Positions 1 to 13,059 of a stretch of 64,000 nt of DNA are shown piece after piece (the stretch's first letter is position 1; every line of letters begins with the position of its first letter). Origin of the DNA: Alitta virens (Eukaryota; Annelida; Polychaeta; Phyllodocida; Nereididae); contig OW028575.1 in assembly GCA_932294295.1 (NCBI GenBank), positions 44,550,753-44,614,752 of the forward strand, given 5' to 3'. Made by a program: the position numbers and the translations under genes. The notes below the pieces were generated by a model. It did not search any database. It was not told where the DNA came from and saw only the letters and a program-made list of their open reading frames with translations.

Positions 1-699
1 GATAGACCTACAAAAGAATAGAACTTCAGATTTAGGTTTCTAGCCTTGTGAAACTTCGTAACTCCTCTGCATAAGATACAAATGGTTGTCTCAGACGCAA
101 ATTAATATTGATTCAAACATTTCTACAGAGCTTATAAGAACTCCCAAAGCCCACTGTAAATCACATGCCATGAAAATCCAGTAAATTTCATGTGTAATTC
201 ACATTTTTTAATACAGCAAAATACAGCTTAAGCTTTGCTTATAAATAATTTCCAGGAACATTATCATAATTTCCATGAACATTATCATAATTTCCATAGA
301 AGTTTCAATTTCCAAGGCCAATTTATGGTCTATTGTTTGCTGCCTAAACAGATGAAGTCATCTGACCATCATATGTTGACAATGATATTTACCCATAATG
401 CCTCAGTGGACATATCACGTGACTTCCCAACATGCCCTACTGCAAAGATGCAGTACCCCCAGTCACAAGAGGGCGCCAGTGACACTTGTAATTAGGTCAC
501 TCGACTTGACCCCCCCAAGGACACTTAGTGGACATTAGCCTCCTTTGCAGCCATCTTGGATGCGCATATGTTAGGAAAAGGAAATTCTCTCTAGAGGTGG
601 TTTAGACTAATAAGAAATTTATGACTGAAAATATGAATTCCGTGGCATATTATTAGTCTTCTGCACTGTTTTATTACATCAGTCTATCATTTTCACGGC

Positions 700-929
700 A
701 TAATCAATCAATCAATCAATCAATCACTCAATCACTCAATCACTCAATCACTCAATCACTCAGTCAATCAATTAATTAGGTGATTTCAACATTTTCATCA
801 ATCAGTCAATCAATCAATCAAATATATCAATCAATCAATCGCTCTGTCATTCTATCATCCTATATCATATCTCTATCTATCTATCAATCTATCAATCTAT
901 CAATCTATCAATATATCTATATATCTATA

Positions 930-968
<39 letters not shown>

Positions 969-970
969 TC
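700..970 (+). repeat. Microsatellites (AATC)n, (AATCACTC)n and (TATC)n
   Basis: AATC units at about 700-728, AATCACTC units to 768, mixed ATCAATCA at 797-838, then CTATCAAT and TATC units to 968. Confidence 0.95.
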
Positions 971-1089
971 TATTTAAAATATTTAGTGTCTTTATAAACT
1001 CATACGGTCCTATATCCTTGCAAAAATATCACAGTTATCCTTCATGACTACTATTATAAATTTAATAATAGTCTATGATGCATTTTTAG

Positions 1090-1250
1090 GAAACCCTTAT
1101 AATTACAGGTGTAGTACTTGTACTTATACTTGAACAAATGTACTTGTACTTGGACTTAAGTACTCAGATAAATAGCTACTTGTACTTGTACTAGATATAT
1201 TCTCATGTACTTGTACTTGTACTTAAGTACATTGTGTTGTACTTGACCCC
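1090..1250 (+). repeat. Degenerate ACTTGT/ACTTGTACTT repeat
   Basis: Repeated TACTTGTACTTAAGTAC-type blocks, interspersed with unique bases. Confidence 0.7.
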
Positions 1251-1339
1251 AAGCCTGAGGTGTACAGTTACTGTAGTTAAATTCATTTGCACAGTTTTAT
1301 ACTTAAAGACAGCAGACTGTACTTGATTACCTATCACAG

Positions 1340-1460
1340 GCATTCAAAGCAAATCAGGAAATTGCGTAATGGGCATGAAGATGTCAAGGTGAATGACCTC
1401 AAACAAAGAGAGGTCAGTGAACTACTGCATGCAGTCTTCGTGGAAGTTCTTGAATCACAG
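1340..1460 (+). other. Possible orphan exon (low confidence)
   Basis: Bounded by an acceptor-like CTATCACAG (ends 1339) and a donor-like CACAG/GTATTG (1461). The frame between is open and reads charged and helix-like: RKLRNGHEDVKVNDLKQREV then SELLHAVFVEVLESQ. I do not recognise it and found no partner exons. Confidence 0.2.
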
Positions 1461-1683
1461 GTATTGTGTTACTTTCGTCATTTTCTTCTTATCTGGTGTT
1501 ACTTCAAATTCAAGCCTAGTGAAAGTTAAATAAAAGTGCGTCTCGTTGAGAGGCCAGGACCAGAGTGACATTGAAAATAAATATAGTTTATTAACATTTT
1601 ACATGTCACATAAAACATTCTTAAATTTTTTTTACTGGCGTAGATGTTATGTAATGTGGTGACTTAATGTTGTTAGCTTTCTC

Positions 1684-2066
1684 TCTGGCTGTCTGTCAGT
1701 CTGTCAGTTTGTCAGTCTGTCTGTATGTCAGTTTGTCAGTCTGTCTCCCTTTGTCAGTTTGTCAGTCTGTCTGTATGTCAGTTTGTCTGTATGTCAGTTT
1801 GTCAGTCTGTCTGTATGTCAGTCAGTCAGTTTGTCAGTCCATCAGTTTGTCAGTCTGTCAGTCTATCAGTTTGTCAGTCTGTCAGTTTGTAAGTCTGTCA
1901 GTCCGTCAGTCTATCAGTCTATCAGTTTGTCAGTCTGTCAGTTTGTAAGTCTGTCAGTTTGTCAGTCAGTCAGTCCATCAGTCTACCAGTTTGTCAGTTT
2001 GTCAGTCTGTCAGTTTGTAAGTCTGTCAGTCCATCAGTCTACCAGTTTGTCAGTCTATCAGTATGT
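1684..2066 (+). repeat. (CAGT)n/(CTGT)n/(TTGT)n tetranucleotide array
   Basis: About 95 units of GTCAGTCTGTCAGTTT type. Frames stay open only because of the repeat. Confidence 0.95.
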
Positions 2067-3738
2067 CTGCCGCAATGGAAGCTCTGCAGTGGTGGGCTAT
2101 TTGAAACTGTAAACCAACATAAGCAAGGCAGAGGAACGGCGGCAAATAAAGAGTGTCCGTTATGTATGGCAGTCACAAAGGTGTGTGGAATTTATGCCGA
2201 GGAGGAATGGGAGAGAAAGAAGCTTTCAGAGAGGTAGTTGGGATGGGCAACATTACAACGTCAGCAAACACATCGCCATGTTATGTCAAAGGGCGGTAAT
2301 ATTTCCGCACACAAGCTAGCGGGGCAGGGTCGGCATGACAACTGAGTGATTTTTATGCACGCTAAGACATTTTAAAAGCAGTAGACGTAGGCAAAGCTTT
2401 GATCTCCGGCCGCTGTAGAATTGCTACGAGTTGGTGCGCTTTCTTGATAACATACCGGAAGTGGGTTACCAGTCGACAGCAGCGCCACTACTGGTAGTAT
2501 TTTGCACTAAGTGCGAGGTCAGTCAATGGATGTACATTGCATAGTAACTTTTTCCTTGTACAAACCTTTACTATAAAGATGTGTGTAATATGAAAAACCT
2601 GCAACTTGCACATTGTAGGCTGAGAAAATCATGATATTCCGTGTGCGAAGAAGTCTCTGGCCAGAAATGCTTTTTGCAGTAATGTGATGGGATCACGTGA
2701 TCTGCTCGTTTTTCATCGGACGAATTTGCTAGACGATTCGGCAGATCAACAAATCGTCCACAAATTGTCCGTGTCGTTTCTGACACACAGAAGTTGATGT
2801 TATTGTGCGCACGCATCTTGTTGTGACTGGAAAATCTTATCTTTCCAGTAAGACATCGCCATTATGACCATATATGGGGAACTTATATAACAATGAGCTG
2901 GTTTTAATAATCTAGTGATTAGGAATTGTGATTACAGCAGGGACTAACAGTTATTGAATCGGATCTGAAATTCTAAATAATGGTTGTTTCAATACCGAGG
3001 TTGTCTTATTAATAAGGCAAGTTCCACTGTAGTAAATAGTACTTCCTACAGAGGGCGAGAGAGTGCTTAAGGAGGTCGCCGCTAGGGCATACAAATGACA
3101 ATCAAGGTCTAAGGGCCTTTAGTCACTAGGACATGACCTATGCCTAAGAAGTCATCCGCGGCTTTGTGTTTTATGAATTGCATAAGCGGAGTTCTTGGCA
3201 TGTCTCCTCTGCTTAAGACTCTCATCATTCAAGTGGGTGATATATCAACTCCCAGGGTGATATATAAAGAGGCCCCAGACCCATCACATGGGAAGCAGGT
3301 TGCTGATGCAGTCTAGCATGCAATAACTGCGGTGGGCCATAGTGTGTATATGGTAAACGCATGAAATGAATGTTACACTCGCTGTAGCTATTGGCATTGT
3401 GTATCTCACTGTTCAGCGTGTTTAGACATTTTGTCAAATATGCTACTTGATATCAGAACACAACAGAAAAAGAAAAAGAATTGAAAGAAATAGAAGATGT
3501 GACAACCATATCAAGCGAAGGTGTGGTGAAGCAAATACAAACTGGAAACAGTTATAACACGATATAAATATATCGTTTTTTAACAGACTCTAGACGGTCA
3601 CGATTATATATAAAAGCTCCAAAATTTTTGTACAAATTAGCTGTGTTTGCAGAATACCTGATACAAGCACTAAATTATTACAGAAAGATTCTGTAACATA
3701 ATGTACGGATAGAATTAGTGATGTCCATGCACAAGGTG
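2067..3738. other. No gene seen
   Basis: Unique-looking AT-rich sequence. Open frames are short and show no domain or splice support. Confidence 0.5.
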
Positions 3739-3929
3739 GTGGGTGGGTGATCAAGGCTTTACGTCCGTTATTTATGCATTGATCAGATGGGCTTATTAAG
3801 ACAGGCAGAGACCATTGCAATGAGATGAAGGATGAAACAGCCATCCAACTTGGGCTCGACCGGGAATGGAACCCAGGACCCAGCGGTTGGAAGCCCAGAG
3901 CGCTACCTCTGAGCTAGGCCCCCGCCCAG
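3739..3929 (-). mobile_element. tRNA-derived SINE
   Basis: Third copy of the same SINE. The A box reads on the minus strand near 3895-3915 (CTAGCTCAGAGGTAGCGC) and the B box near 3860. The body ends with the same segment around GGGCTTATTAAGACAGGC. No clear target duplication is seen, so it is probably older. Confidence 0.82.
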
Positions 3930-3971
3930 TGTTCATGTACAAGACATTTGAAGACATATGTATCTGAGACT

Positions 3972-3996
3972 AGTGCTGCTGCTGCTGCTGCTGTTG
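3972..3996 (+). repeat. (CTG)n trinucleotide run
   Basis: Seven to eight CTG units beside the SINE at 3739-3929. Confidence 0.85.
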
Positions 3997-3999
3997 ATT

Positions 4000-5990
4000 A
4001 TGTTGCTACTGATGCTTCTGGAGCTCATACAGATGTCGCCGGAAGCAGAGAGTACGCATGCGTTGACTAAAACACTTCCTGTCTGGATCCCGATATGTGA
4101 GTGATGGTGATAGGGGATGAGTGGTACTTACTGGAAAACTGTACCACACAGCTAGAGCAATTACCATTGTCCGTGCCCTGGAAGCAATCAGAGATATCAA
4201 GCAAGCTTAGCTCTTTGGCCAGAAACGAATCGGATTGGTTCCTGTTTGTGATACAGCTCTCGCCTATTCCCTGGTGTCACGAGAATTATCACGTGTTTCA
4301 GTTTGTCATGGAAGTGTGAACAAAAATGATTAATGAGACAGGTCCTATAGCCCATGTAAAATGGATGGGATATTTTTGAACAAGCTGCCTCAGTATATGT
4401 CATCAGTAATGATGCTGTATAATACCTCACTACACGCATCTGCCTGATTTATGTTTGAATTTTTGTGCTTGTAAGGGTTTTCGTTTAATCATGGTACGAA
4501 TTAAGAATGAAAAAATTACTTATATACAATTATTTAACAGTAAATTTGTATGAAATTGTCAGGAGCATCAAAAACCATAATATGTCCAAATGCATCTATT
4601 ATAACATAATTTTAATACGTTTAATGCTGTTAAAAATCCTAAGCCAGACTTAATAAAGATTATTTTTTAATCCCTCGTGGAATTTAGAACCACCTTTATC
4701 TGGCATTGAAAACTGAATGCTGATTCAGTTAAAACATCTTTCTGCAGCCAGATTCGAAGGCAATGTGGGAAGAATGTCTTTTGTCATTTTATTCTTCTTG
4801 CATACTATAGCATCTGGTGGAATTCATTTTAGAAGATGAATTTTTCAGCGAAAGAAGAAGAAATTGGATCAACTGTTTCTAATGTCAGCTGAATTCCTCA
4901 TCTGTTTGCATTTGAAAGAAACCTGAGAAAATTACAAAGCACGTGGGCGGCTGATTTTGTCTTGCTTGCATTTGAATCGTGCTGCTCTAGACAGTAAACT
5001 TGTTGGCTCAAACACACGAAGATCTACAATCATTGTTTTTATATTTTATCATGTTCCAACTAAAGGATGGGTCGTGACGTAAACAGGAAATTTTATACAT
5101 AATTCTAGAATCTTCGTGTATTGTGAAAATCTGACTCTAATCTGGCTCCACTGTCTATTCTCTATCTGTGTCACTCATCACCCTGTTTGTCTGTACATCT
5201 GTTCTTATGATATATTCTCTCCTTTCTTCTGGCCCAGTTCTTACCCATTCTTCTTGCTCCCTTCTCCCAAACTGGCAGGTGCCCCCATTTATCGCCCAAT
5301 GACCTGGCTGCACAGGCCCCCTGGCGGTTGATTGATGCACTGATTTAATCGCTTAGCAACTGCCCTACGAGGTTCGAGTTGAGGAGATTTTGGGCTCTTC
5401 AGCTGACAACCTTAAGCATTTTGCCTTTCCCCCCAAACAGTACTAATAGTACAGGGTTTTCTACCAGAGCCATTTTGAGCTGTGAGGCCGGAAAATGACT
5501 GGGGTCCACGAGATTACAGAACAGAGGCGAGTGAGGCAAGAGAAGGCCCCATCTTTGCAGCCCATACATTATAGATATGGGCAAGATTGAGCAGCCCAGT
5601 CAATATGAAGTGCAATGGCCTAGGCTTGTCTGTAGCTAGAACAGCCCTGCTGCTCAAAAGACCCTAATCTCCCTCTTCACTGGCCTGCCCCCTGGTGCCA
5701 TTGTATTCAACAGCCCTCTAGTGGGTATTGAGTATTTACAAGAGGCTTTGCGAGTTTTCTGTGTTGTGCTCATTGAATATGCAGAAATCGTATACTCATA
5801 AGTGAATGCTTCCCATGAAAGCATGGAGAGACCCCGAAAATTGAGCTGAAATAAGCAAGAATCTAAACAGGTCCATTGCTAAGCCCAATTCAGTTAGTAT
5901 TTTCATTTTGTATGCCTTAGAATCATTAATTTGATCACTGTTTCTATGTATTTATTTGCAACAATGTTGGATACACATACATATGGCATA
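4000..5990. other. No gene seen
   Basis: AT-rich unique sequence with only short chance frames. Confidence 0.5.
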
Positions 5991-6122
5991 CTGTAAAGGA
6001 GGGTATTATCGACAGGGCAGGTATTATCGACACTCACATTTGAATGTTACTAATGTGGTTAACAAACCAATTTAAGTGACCATAATACCCGCCCTAGCTG
6101 TCGATAATACCATCCTTTACGG
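5991..6122. mobile_element. Short palindromic MITE
   Basis: A 132-bp element whose ends are inverted copies: GTAAAGGAGGGTATTATCGA at the left, and GTAAAGGATGGTATTATCGA when the right end is read on the minus strand. A subterminal GGTATTAT is also mirrored. Spacer is about 45 bp. Confidence 0.8.
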
Positions 6123-6399
6123 TACTGTAATATCCCAAAAATTTCTGCTGAGGCTAACTATGGTATGTGAGTGAAGAACACAAAGGAGATGTTCCAAGTT
6201 TGGCAATTTTTCATTTTTGCAAATCAATGCACGTGGGCAATTTAGCACCTGCACTGTGAAGTGGGGATCGAGGTTTCGAAACGTGATAGATATCAGGTGA
6301 CATTTGATCATAGTTGACCGTGGAGGATCGATGCAAATCAGGCTAGTTAGCCATTCATTTGGCTTGGCACCCTTCAAATGGAAGAGCAAGGAAAACAAA

Positions 6400-7350
6400 C
6401 TAACAACCAACTATGCCTGAATGCCTAGCAAGCAAAGACGCGCCGATCGATAATGATCGATCGCCAAACATCGATGGTGGGGCGAACGACGACACACTGG
6501 CAGCCCCCTCTGCAGCACCACAAGGAGCAGTGGAGCGGAACGGCGCCATTAATGCCTCCCAACAAATCCCCTCACCCCTCATCCGGGCATCTTGCCGCCA
6601 TTGTGGCCTCCCCAGCAGACCCTCTCCACGGGTCGTTCGTCTCATGACCGTCAGGGGTCAGTCGTGTTGCCAATTAATTGCCCCTTTAATTAGAATAGGC
6701 TCCGCCGTGTTTGTTTTGATTGTGAGCCCTGCATGAGTGCCATGACGCTGCACCTTACCTGCTAATAGCTCTTTATCATTCTGTCAGTGTGTTATGGAAT
6801 TTGTGTCTTCTGAAAGAGAAAATCAACCTAGAAATATCGACGATTTTGTTGGTAAAAAATGCATGAAAATATAGATACTCGGGGAAAAAAATCGACCATT
6901 TTTTGGTTTTGGGAAACTTTTGACAGATAGGATATTTTATATTATTAGTACGAATAAAACTATTTGTCATGCAACAATGAGATAAGACTGTATAGCATCA
7001 ATCATTTTCACTGGAAACAACATAATTAACGACTGCTCGCACAGAAGCAATGTGGTGTGGGTCGACCTTGTAATTTTACGAGGAATCATAAATAAGGGAT
7101 GACGTCATCACGAACTCACCTACAGCTGAACAGGTAACGAAGACAATTAATCATGGCGGCGGCAAATTGTGTTGCAGAAACAAACATGGGTTAATTTGCT
7201 GACAGGTGGCGATAATTGATGAGAGTGGTGAGGGCGCCCCCTGGTAACGGCGGTCATATTGGGAGTTCTCGCTGGGAGAGCACGTGACTTCGATAATCAA
7301 GCGAGATCCAAGATGGCTGCCACTATCAATAAGCAAAAGAGTTTGCAAGG
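6400..7350. promoter_or_regulatory. Possible regulatory region (GC-richer, CRE, CTCF-like and YY1-like motifs)
   Basis: A GC-richer patch at 6410-6730 includes TAATTA-type homeodomain sites (about 6671-6692). At 7099-7108 lies a perfect CRE (ATGACGTCAT). At 7234-7247, read on the minus strand, TTACCAGGGGGCGC matches the CTCF core at 12 of 14 positions. CATGGCGGCGG (7153) and CAAGATGGCTGCC (7309) are YY1-like. No linked exon was found. Confidence 0.3.
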
Positions 7351-7734
7351 CGTTTGGGGCCTATTCACCCGTCAGCCTTAATTGTTAGACTAGAAGTCCA
7401 GAGTCTAATAGCTTTCTCGACATAACTTTCTTCAACTTCCTTAGTCTGCTTTGGTTCTTATAAAACAGTGACCTCCTGCTGGCTGGTTAGAGGTTAATGT
7501 CAGAGCTAGCAGTTATGTCTTTCCAAATTAACAATGTCTAAGTCTATGATGACTCCGCTCAGATTTTGAGTAGAGGAAATGTGACAGTAACAGAAATGGG
7601 CGCATGTTATCACTTATCATATCCACATCTGATTCATAATCAAGTACATTTTTAGAGTACCGCATTACTCATTGAATCTCAGCATTAACAATTAAACACA
7701 CTTCATATGTTGTTAGTATGAGGTTGTGTATTGA

Positions 7735-8054
7735 ATGTGCCTCCATTACACCTAATGCTCAGGTGGTTTTCTGATGGGACCTATATTCATAATAGTTTAC
7801 AATGCATAGTTAATATCATGTAAATGTCTCACTGTATAGTAATATTTGTACCTATTTCCATCAAAATAAAGTAACTATTTATCAATTTGTCTATTTATCT
7901 CTTTATCTATCTATCCATCTATTCATCTATCCATCCTTCTACCTATCTATCTATCTATCCATCCATCCTTCTATCTATCTATCTATCTATCAGCTAACTA
8001 TCTATCTATCTATATATATATATATATCTATCCATCTATTCATCTATCTATTCT

Positions 8055-8118
<64 letters not shown>

Positions 8119-8122
8119 ACGG
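7735..8122 (+). mobile_element. LINE-type 3' end with (TATC)n tail
   Basis: The stretch 7735-7885 (GCCTCCATTACACCTAATGC to AAAATAAAGTAACTATTTAT) is repeated at 12356-12500 with about 85% similarity by eye. Both end in AAATAAAGTA followed by a TCTA/TATC array, here expanded to about 235 bp. This is how 3' ends of non-LTR retrotransposons with microsatellite tails look. Confidence 0.65.
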
Positions 8123-8636
8123 TGGAAGGATACAGGTCAGTCCCAGTTTTACTTAACAGTAACATTTCTGTCCATTTCGTGCTGCTCCAAACTATTTATG
8201 TTTAAATAACACAGGGGAATTTATAATGGCTCCTACTTTTAGTACATCAAGGCTACATAGTGACCAGTGGTCAGCCTGATCTGCCTCAGTATGCAACCAG
8301 GCCAAGGGTCACCTGTTGGGATGCACAAGACTTAGACAGGACGTGACTTGGAAGGTCTAACTGTCCAGTCACTTCATCAACGTCTAAGCAATGCTAAGCT
8401 ACATAGAGTCCTCAGCAGTGCAAGTCTAGAGACCTGTTTTATTACTTTACCATCTGCTCGTTCTAAAGTATCAGGCACAATGTAAGTTAAAGTTAAATTA
8501 GTTTAAATTCAACGAATTTAAAAGCATTAAAATCGTTTTTATCCAGAAGGTTTGCAAAGCAAGTCCTTCAGGATATTGTCAGGAGAAGAGTATGAAAGTA
8601 TGGGAGATGGTTCAGCATTTCTGAGCAGCGCACAGT

Positions 8637-9135
8637 ATTTTTTATTATTTTTTTCAAATATATTTTAAAAGGGTAGCAAGATCAGCCTAAGCTGTTTTAC
8701 ACCCGGGCCCTTTACATCAGTAAAAAACAATAAAATAATAAAATCCATAGATATCGATAACAATTAAGAACCATTAACAATAAATACACTAACAATAAAA
8801 TACACAAACAATAAAATACACAATAACCAAGTTATAGCACCAACACTATCATTCATTCATGGGCTGCATTCTTGATATAATTTTTTAGCTGTATTTTAAA
8901 GCTATTTAAAGTATAACATTCTTTTAAGTTACTTGGTAAATTATTCCAGGTTCTGGCTCCTCTATAGAAAAACTTTTTACTTGTGAAATTCACTTTCAGG
9001 AATTGGCAAGTATAAATTCATATCATGTTGTCTTGTTTCTTTTATCTTTAATTTCAATATCTAAAACTATATTATTTGTTAAATAATGAGGAGCCAGTCC
9101 ATGAATACATTTGAATATAAGTAAGGTTGCCACAG
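8637..9135 (-). pseudogene. LINE relic: reverse-transcriptase C-terminus and 3' UTR
   Basis: Read on the minus strand, the segment gives LLIFKCIHGLAPHYLTNNIV and, after frameshifts, FYRGARTWNNLPSNLKECYT followed by FKIQLKNYI and a stop. These are the conserved C-terminal motifs after the RT domain of CR1/L2/Jockey-type LINEs (YK..NGLAP.YL; RG...WN.LP..L; FK..LK..L). An AT-rich 3' UTR with GGGCCCGGGTGTAAAACAGC follows. Truncated at its 5' end and full of stops, so dead. Confidence 0.8.
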
Positions 9136-11640
9136 TAGGGCTCAGATGACCTGTACATCAATTGGGATATATATGTCTGCTCGATTTGTCAGAACAGATG
9201 AGGACAATTACCGAATTAAGCTAAAACAATTACTGTGCAAAGCACATACCTTGGAGAAATTAGACCAAAAATGTCGTAATGAACATAATGTCACTCAAAG
9301 CGTATTGCTTTAGCACACAGTTCAACAGTTGCACAATAACAATAGCATTTCTAATCATACATTTACTGTTATGACGTTGTTTTGATGCACTCAATTTATA
9401 TCGGCTTGTTTATTCATATTCTTCACTAAGCAAGAAGCTATAACTGAACGTCAGTGATTCGGTGATGAAAAGCAATGGTTAATAGATGAATTGGTTAATT
9501 ATGATCAGGTGTATATTGACACTTTATTAGAATTATTAGCCATACCTGATGGACGGACGGAATATATGTTAGAACTTTTAATATTTTACTTTTGTTATTT
9601 CAATTTTCTTTTACAAACTGTTTATATTTAAACTTATTTTATTTGTGATGTTCTTTTACTGCATATACTTCTTTGCCACTAACATGTAGGTATGCGAATA
9701 AAATATATAAATATATTGAAATATTATTTATATGCATATTAAGAGGTATAGAAATAGTGAAAACAGCATTTTGATTTTAATCAATGATTTTTATATTAAA
9801 AAAATGACTTGATTTTTAATCGCGATTTAAATCATTGATTTTAACCTAATTGAAATCTATCAAGCCTGATATAACATGTATTTAGAAATTTAATAGTTTT
9901 CCGCTTACTTCTAATACATTCAACTATGCTCAATAGAACAGCAAGTCTTTATTGCACACTGACATGCTACATTTGGCTCTCTGTTTTGACCAGGAGTGTG
10001 GCTCGTTGTGCTAATAGCTTATCTTACACAGCAATTCACTTCAGGCAAATTAAACCTATGTGTTGGATTTTGCCTTCATTTCACCACATGCCCTACACAT
10101 ATTTAGTCTAATAAACACAAGAATATTCCCTCATCACAACGTCCCTACAACACTGCTTCCACTATAGAGTCTTTTCACCGAGGAGCCCTGAATTCAGCAA
10201 GATATAAGTCTTTCCTCTTCTCTTATTACTCATTTTGCTTTACTGTTTAATAAAATGTATCACGAAGCGAGGACGCTAATGACGTTCATTTGTGCCTCGT
10301 TTTCATCTCATTGGCCATAAAAGACCATGCGATGTAAACAAACCGGCAATTTTTGGATGGCATGAAAAATTAAATGCCGGATAAAGTTTATTTATTTCAT
10401 AGAGAAACTGTGAACCCAGCAAAACTCAGATGGTAGGTAATCAGTATTAAAAAGAAAATAAATTGAATGCAATAGATTTTGGCCACTGTCAGTTTGACAG
10501 ACAGTGCACCTTTAAAAGACATTTACGCAAACTGACTAGAGACATTTAGGAATATAGACATTCACAGGATGCCTTCTAGTTAACGTTAATACCATTAACA
10601 AGGTAAAAAAGAGCCAGCCCATGTATACATGATATGCATTGCATGTTCGCATTTATGAATAAGCAAAGTGTTTGCATGAGGACACTACAAATCTCAGGGA
10701 GTCAGGGCCTAAGCTTCAAGTGGATTAAGACTCCTGTCAGAGGAAGAGATATTAAAGGAAGACGCGTGTGACATTTGTCGATGTTTCTAGACCAAGAAAA
10801 TGTCATTTCATCAGACATTACATGCAATCTTTTGTAATGGGCCATCACTATTGTGTGGTTTATACTCTTATATACACATTGAAAGAATAGACTCCATTGC
10901 TGCGTTATATCAGAAATAATTATCATTCCATATATTGAGAAAAATTCATGCTTGAACAGGCCTGCTAAGGGTGTAATTCTAAAATCGGTTGAGGCTGTTG
11001 AGAGAACGCAGACCATAAACCTTCCATTTTATTCGCAAATATGAAGAAGGAAACGCAAGAAAGTGATCAGCCTCATTTAAAATTTAATTTCACATTGTGT
11101 GTACTAGACAGACGTATTGTGTCTTTTCAAAGTTCATACGCACCTTGGTTTTGTATGCTGAAAAACCACGAAAAAAGTTTTTAAATTCTTTTATTGACAC
11201 TAATGTCATCTTGGCATTCACCTAGATATATCCTATAAATCTGATGTACTATGAGCTGATGAGATCTATGCTGTATGCAATTAACTTGTTGAATGGTCTT
11301 GAACAAAAACATTCACCATCTCTGATAAAATCACATATTGTGATAAATCATTCACAAGTTTATCACACCACCTGTCATTTGCCACACCGAAAGATTTATC
11401 ACACCCTGTACTCCAACTCGTAATTTTAACAGCTTCCTGGAAAAGGCTGCTGAACTTGGGGCGATGTGCAAATTACACGAGCAATAAGCAGTAAAACACA
11501 CATTCATCAGTGCACACAATTCTCTGCCTGCAGCTGGAGATAGATCTGTCTACAATTTCTCTGGCTCACAAAGTAATTAGCGCTGCATGAGGATTGTATT
11601 TGCTCTTCTGCATCCACGATAAATTAGTTTATTGCAAAGG
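9136..11640. other. No gene seen
   Basis: AT-rich. A mirrored AAATCATTGATTTTA/TTTTAATCAATGATTT block lies at about 9775-9845. Nothing else stands out. Confidence 0.5.
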
Positions 11641-11705
11641 CACAAAGCGCCATCTATCGTAGGTAATGACATCAGTATGCAGCATGCTAGACAAGAAATT
11701 AGAGC

Positions 11706-12045
11706 TCCCTGCTGCTATATCTTGCACTGCTATGTGTTGTGTTGCCATGTCATGTGTTGCCATGTCTTGTACTGGCCTGTCTTGTGCTGCTATGTCTTGT
11801 TGCCATGTCATGTGTTGCCATGTCTTGTACTGGCCTGTCTTGTGCTGCCATGTCTTGTGCTGCCATGTCTTGTGCTGGCCAGTTTTATGTTGCTATGACT
11901 TGTGCTGCCATGTCTTGTGCTGCCATGTTTTGTTGTCATGTCTTGTGCTGCAATGTCTTGTGTTGTCATGTCTTGTGTTGCCATGTCTTGTGCTGCCCTG
12001 TCATGTGCTGCTATGTCTTTTTGCAATGTCTTGTGCTGCCATTTC
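11706..12045 (+). repeat. 15-bp minisatellite
   Basis: About 22 units of TGTCTTGTGCTGCCA with variants (TTGCCA, CTGGCC). The period is a multiple of three, so every frame stays open and reads as repeated MSCAA or similar pentapeptides; there is no sign that these are translated. It abuts the end of the Tc1 relic. Confidence 0.9.
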
Positions 12046-12225
12046 TTCTTCAAGGAGAAGCTGATAGGCAAGAGTATTTACGTTCCCCTCCAGAATGACC
12101 CGTCCGGTCTTTCCCCAATAGTGGATGGCGCCCCAAACATGCACCAATCCTTTACCATGAGATCGTGTGGGCATTATGCAGTCCTGGTTGAACCTCTGGC
12201 CAACTTCATAAAACTAAACTCATCC
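12042..12225 (-). pseudogene. Tc1/mariner-like transposase relic, C-terminal part
   Basis: Minus strand: EVGQRFNQDCIMPTRSHGKG, then LVHVWGAIHYWGKTGRVILE and GNVNTLAYQLL. This is the stretch that follows the SDESRF motif in Tc1 transposases (HGGGSV.VWG......G...L..GN). A 15-bp minisatellite takes over directly downstream at about 12045, so the end with the last catalytic residue is missing. Confidence 0.8.
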
Positions 12226-12502
12226 CATCCCTTTCATGTCATTAAATTATCATTATTACATTTTTGTAAAAAAAAAAAAATTCTATCCATGTTATATAAC
12301 TTGTTATAATAGCATAATTATCTTTGTTTAATCTTAATTTTCTTTCTTTTTATTGAAGGTGCCACCATTACAGCTAATGCTTAGGCGGTTTCCTGATGGA
12401 CCTATATTTATAATAGATTACAATTCATAGTTAACATCATGTAAATGTCCTACTGTATAATAATTTTTGTACCATTCCTTCAAAATAAAGTATCTATCTA
12501 TC
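12226..12502 (+). mobile_element. LINE-type 3' end inserted into a Tc1-like element
   Basis: Second copy of the 3' end seen at 7735-7885, ending AAAATAAAGTATCTATCTATC. It separates two parts of one Tc1-like transposase relic on the opposite strand, so it inserted after the Tc1 element. An A13 run lies at about 12270. Confidence 0.65.
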
Positions 12503-12968
12503 TAACTTCCCTTCACACACACCCTTCCATCTACTGCATTGAGCAAGAACCTGGACTCATCAGAAAACATAAAAGGACTACAATGGCGAAGTTGGTACTT
12601 CTTATGGGATTTTACTCATGGTAGACATTTCTGTTAGTTTTCATGACTCAAAAATGGCTTCTTTCCTGGCTGCCTAGCTCTCAGGCCGCGTTCCAGTAGT
12701 TTTCTGTTGACAATTGACCTTGAATCTCTGGTTTGTATCTGGTTTTGCCAAAGTCTCTTCAAGGTCTCAGCGTTGCTGTTGTGTTGTGTTGACATTCTTG
12801 CATGGTAGTTGCCCTGGATGGACCAGTGCTAACACCTGGCTTCACATTAGCCTTATTTCTGAACCTCACAACCGGTTTGACACTATACCCTGAGGTACAC
12901 CCAGTCGATCTTCTGCTGATGTCACTTTGCCTTCTTCCTGTTTGCCACATACCAATAATTTGCCATCA
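12503..12968 (-). pseudogene. Tc1/mariner-like transposase relic, N-terminal and central part
   Basis: Minus-strand frames give, in order, EDRLGVPQGIVSNRL (DNA-binding helix-turn-helix), GVSTGPSRATTMQE (GRPR.TT linker), ETLKRLWQNQIQTRDS, SIVNRKLLERGLRARQPGKK and FMFSDESRFLLNAVDGRV. The last carries the second catalytic D of the DD(E/D) triad in its usual SDESRF context. Several frameshifts, so inactive. It continues in 12042-12225 across the inserted LINE tail. Confidence 0.8.
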
Positions 12969-13059
12969 ATGATGAGCAGCACCCTTTATTTGATTATTAT
13001 ACAATTGTTATGATCTGGAAGAAGGTTAGCCATACCAGTACAACGTACAAATTGGTATA

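Noticed and set aside
11632..12098. Overlapping frames reading MSCAA repeats
   Set aside because: Produced by the 15-bp minisatellite; open in several frames on both strands.
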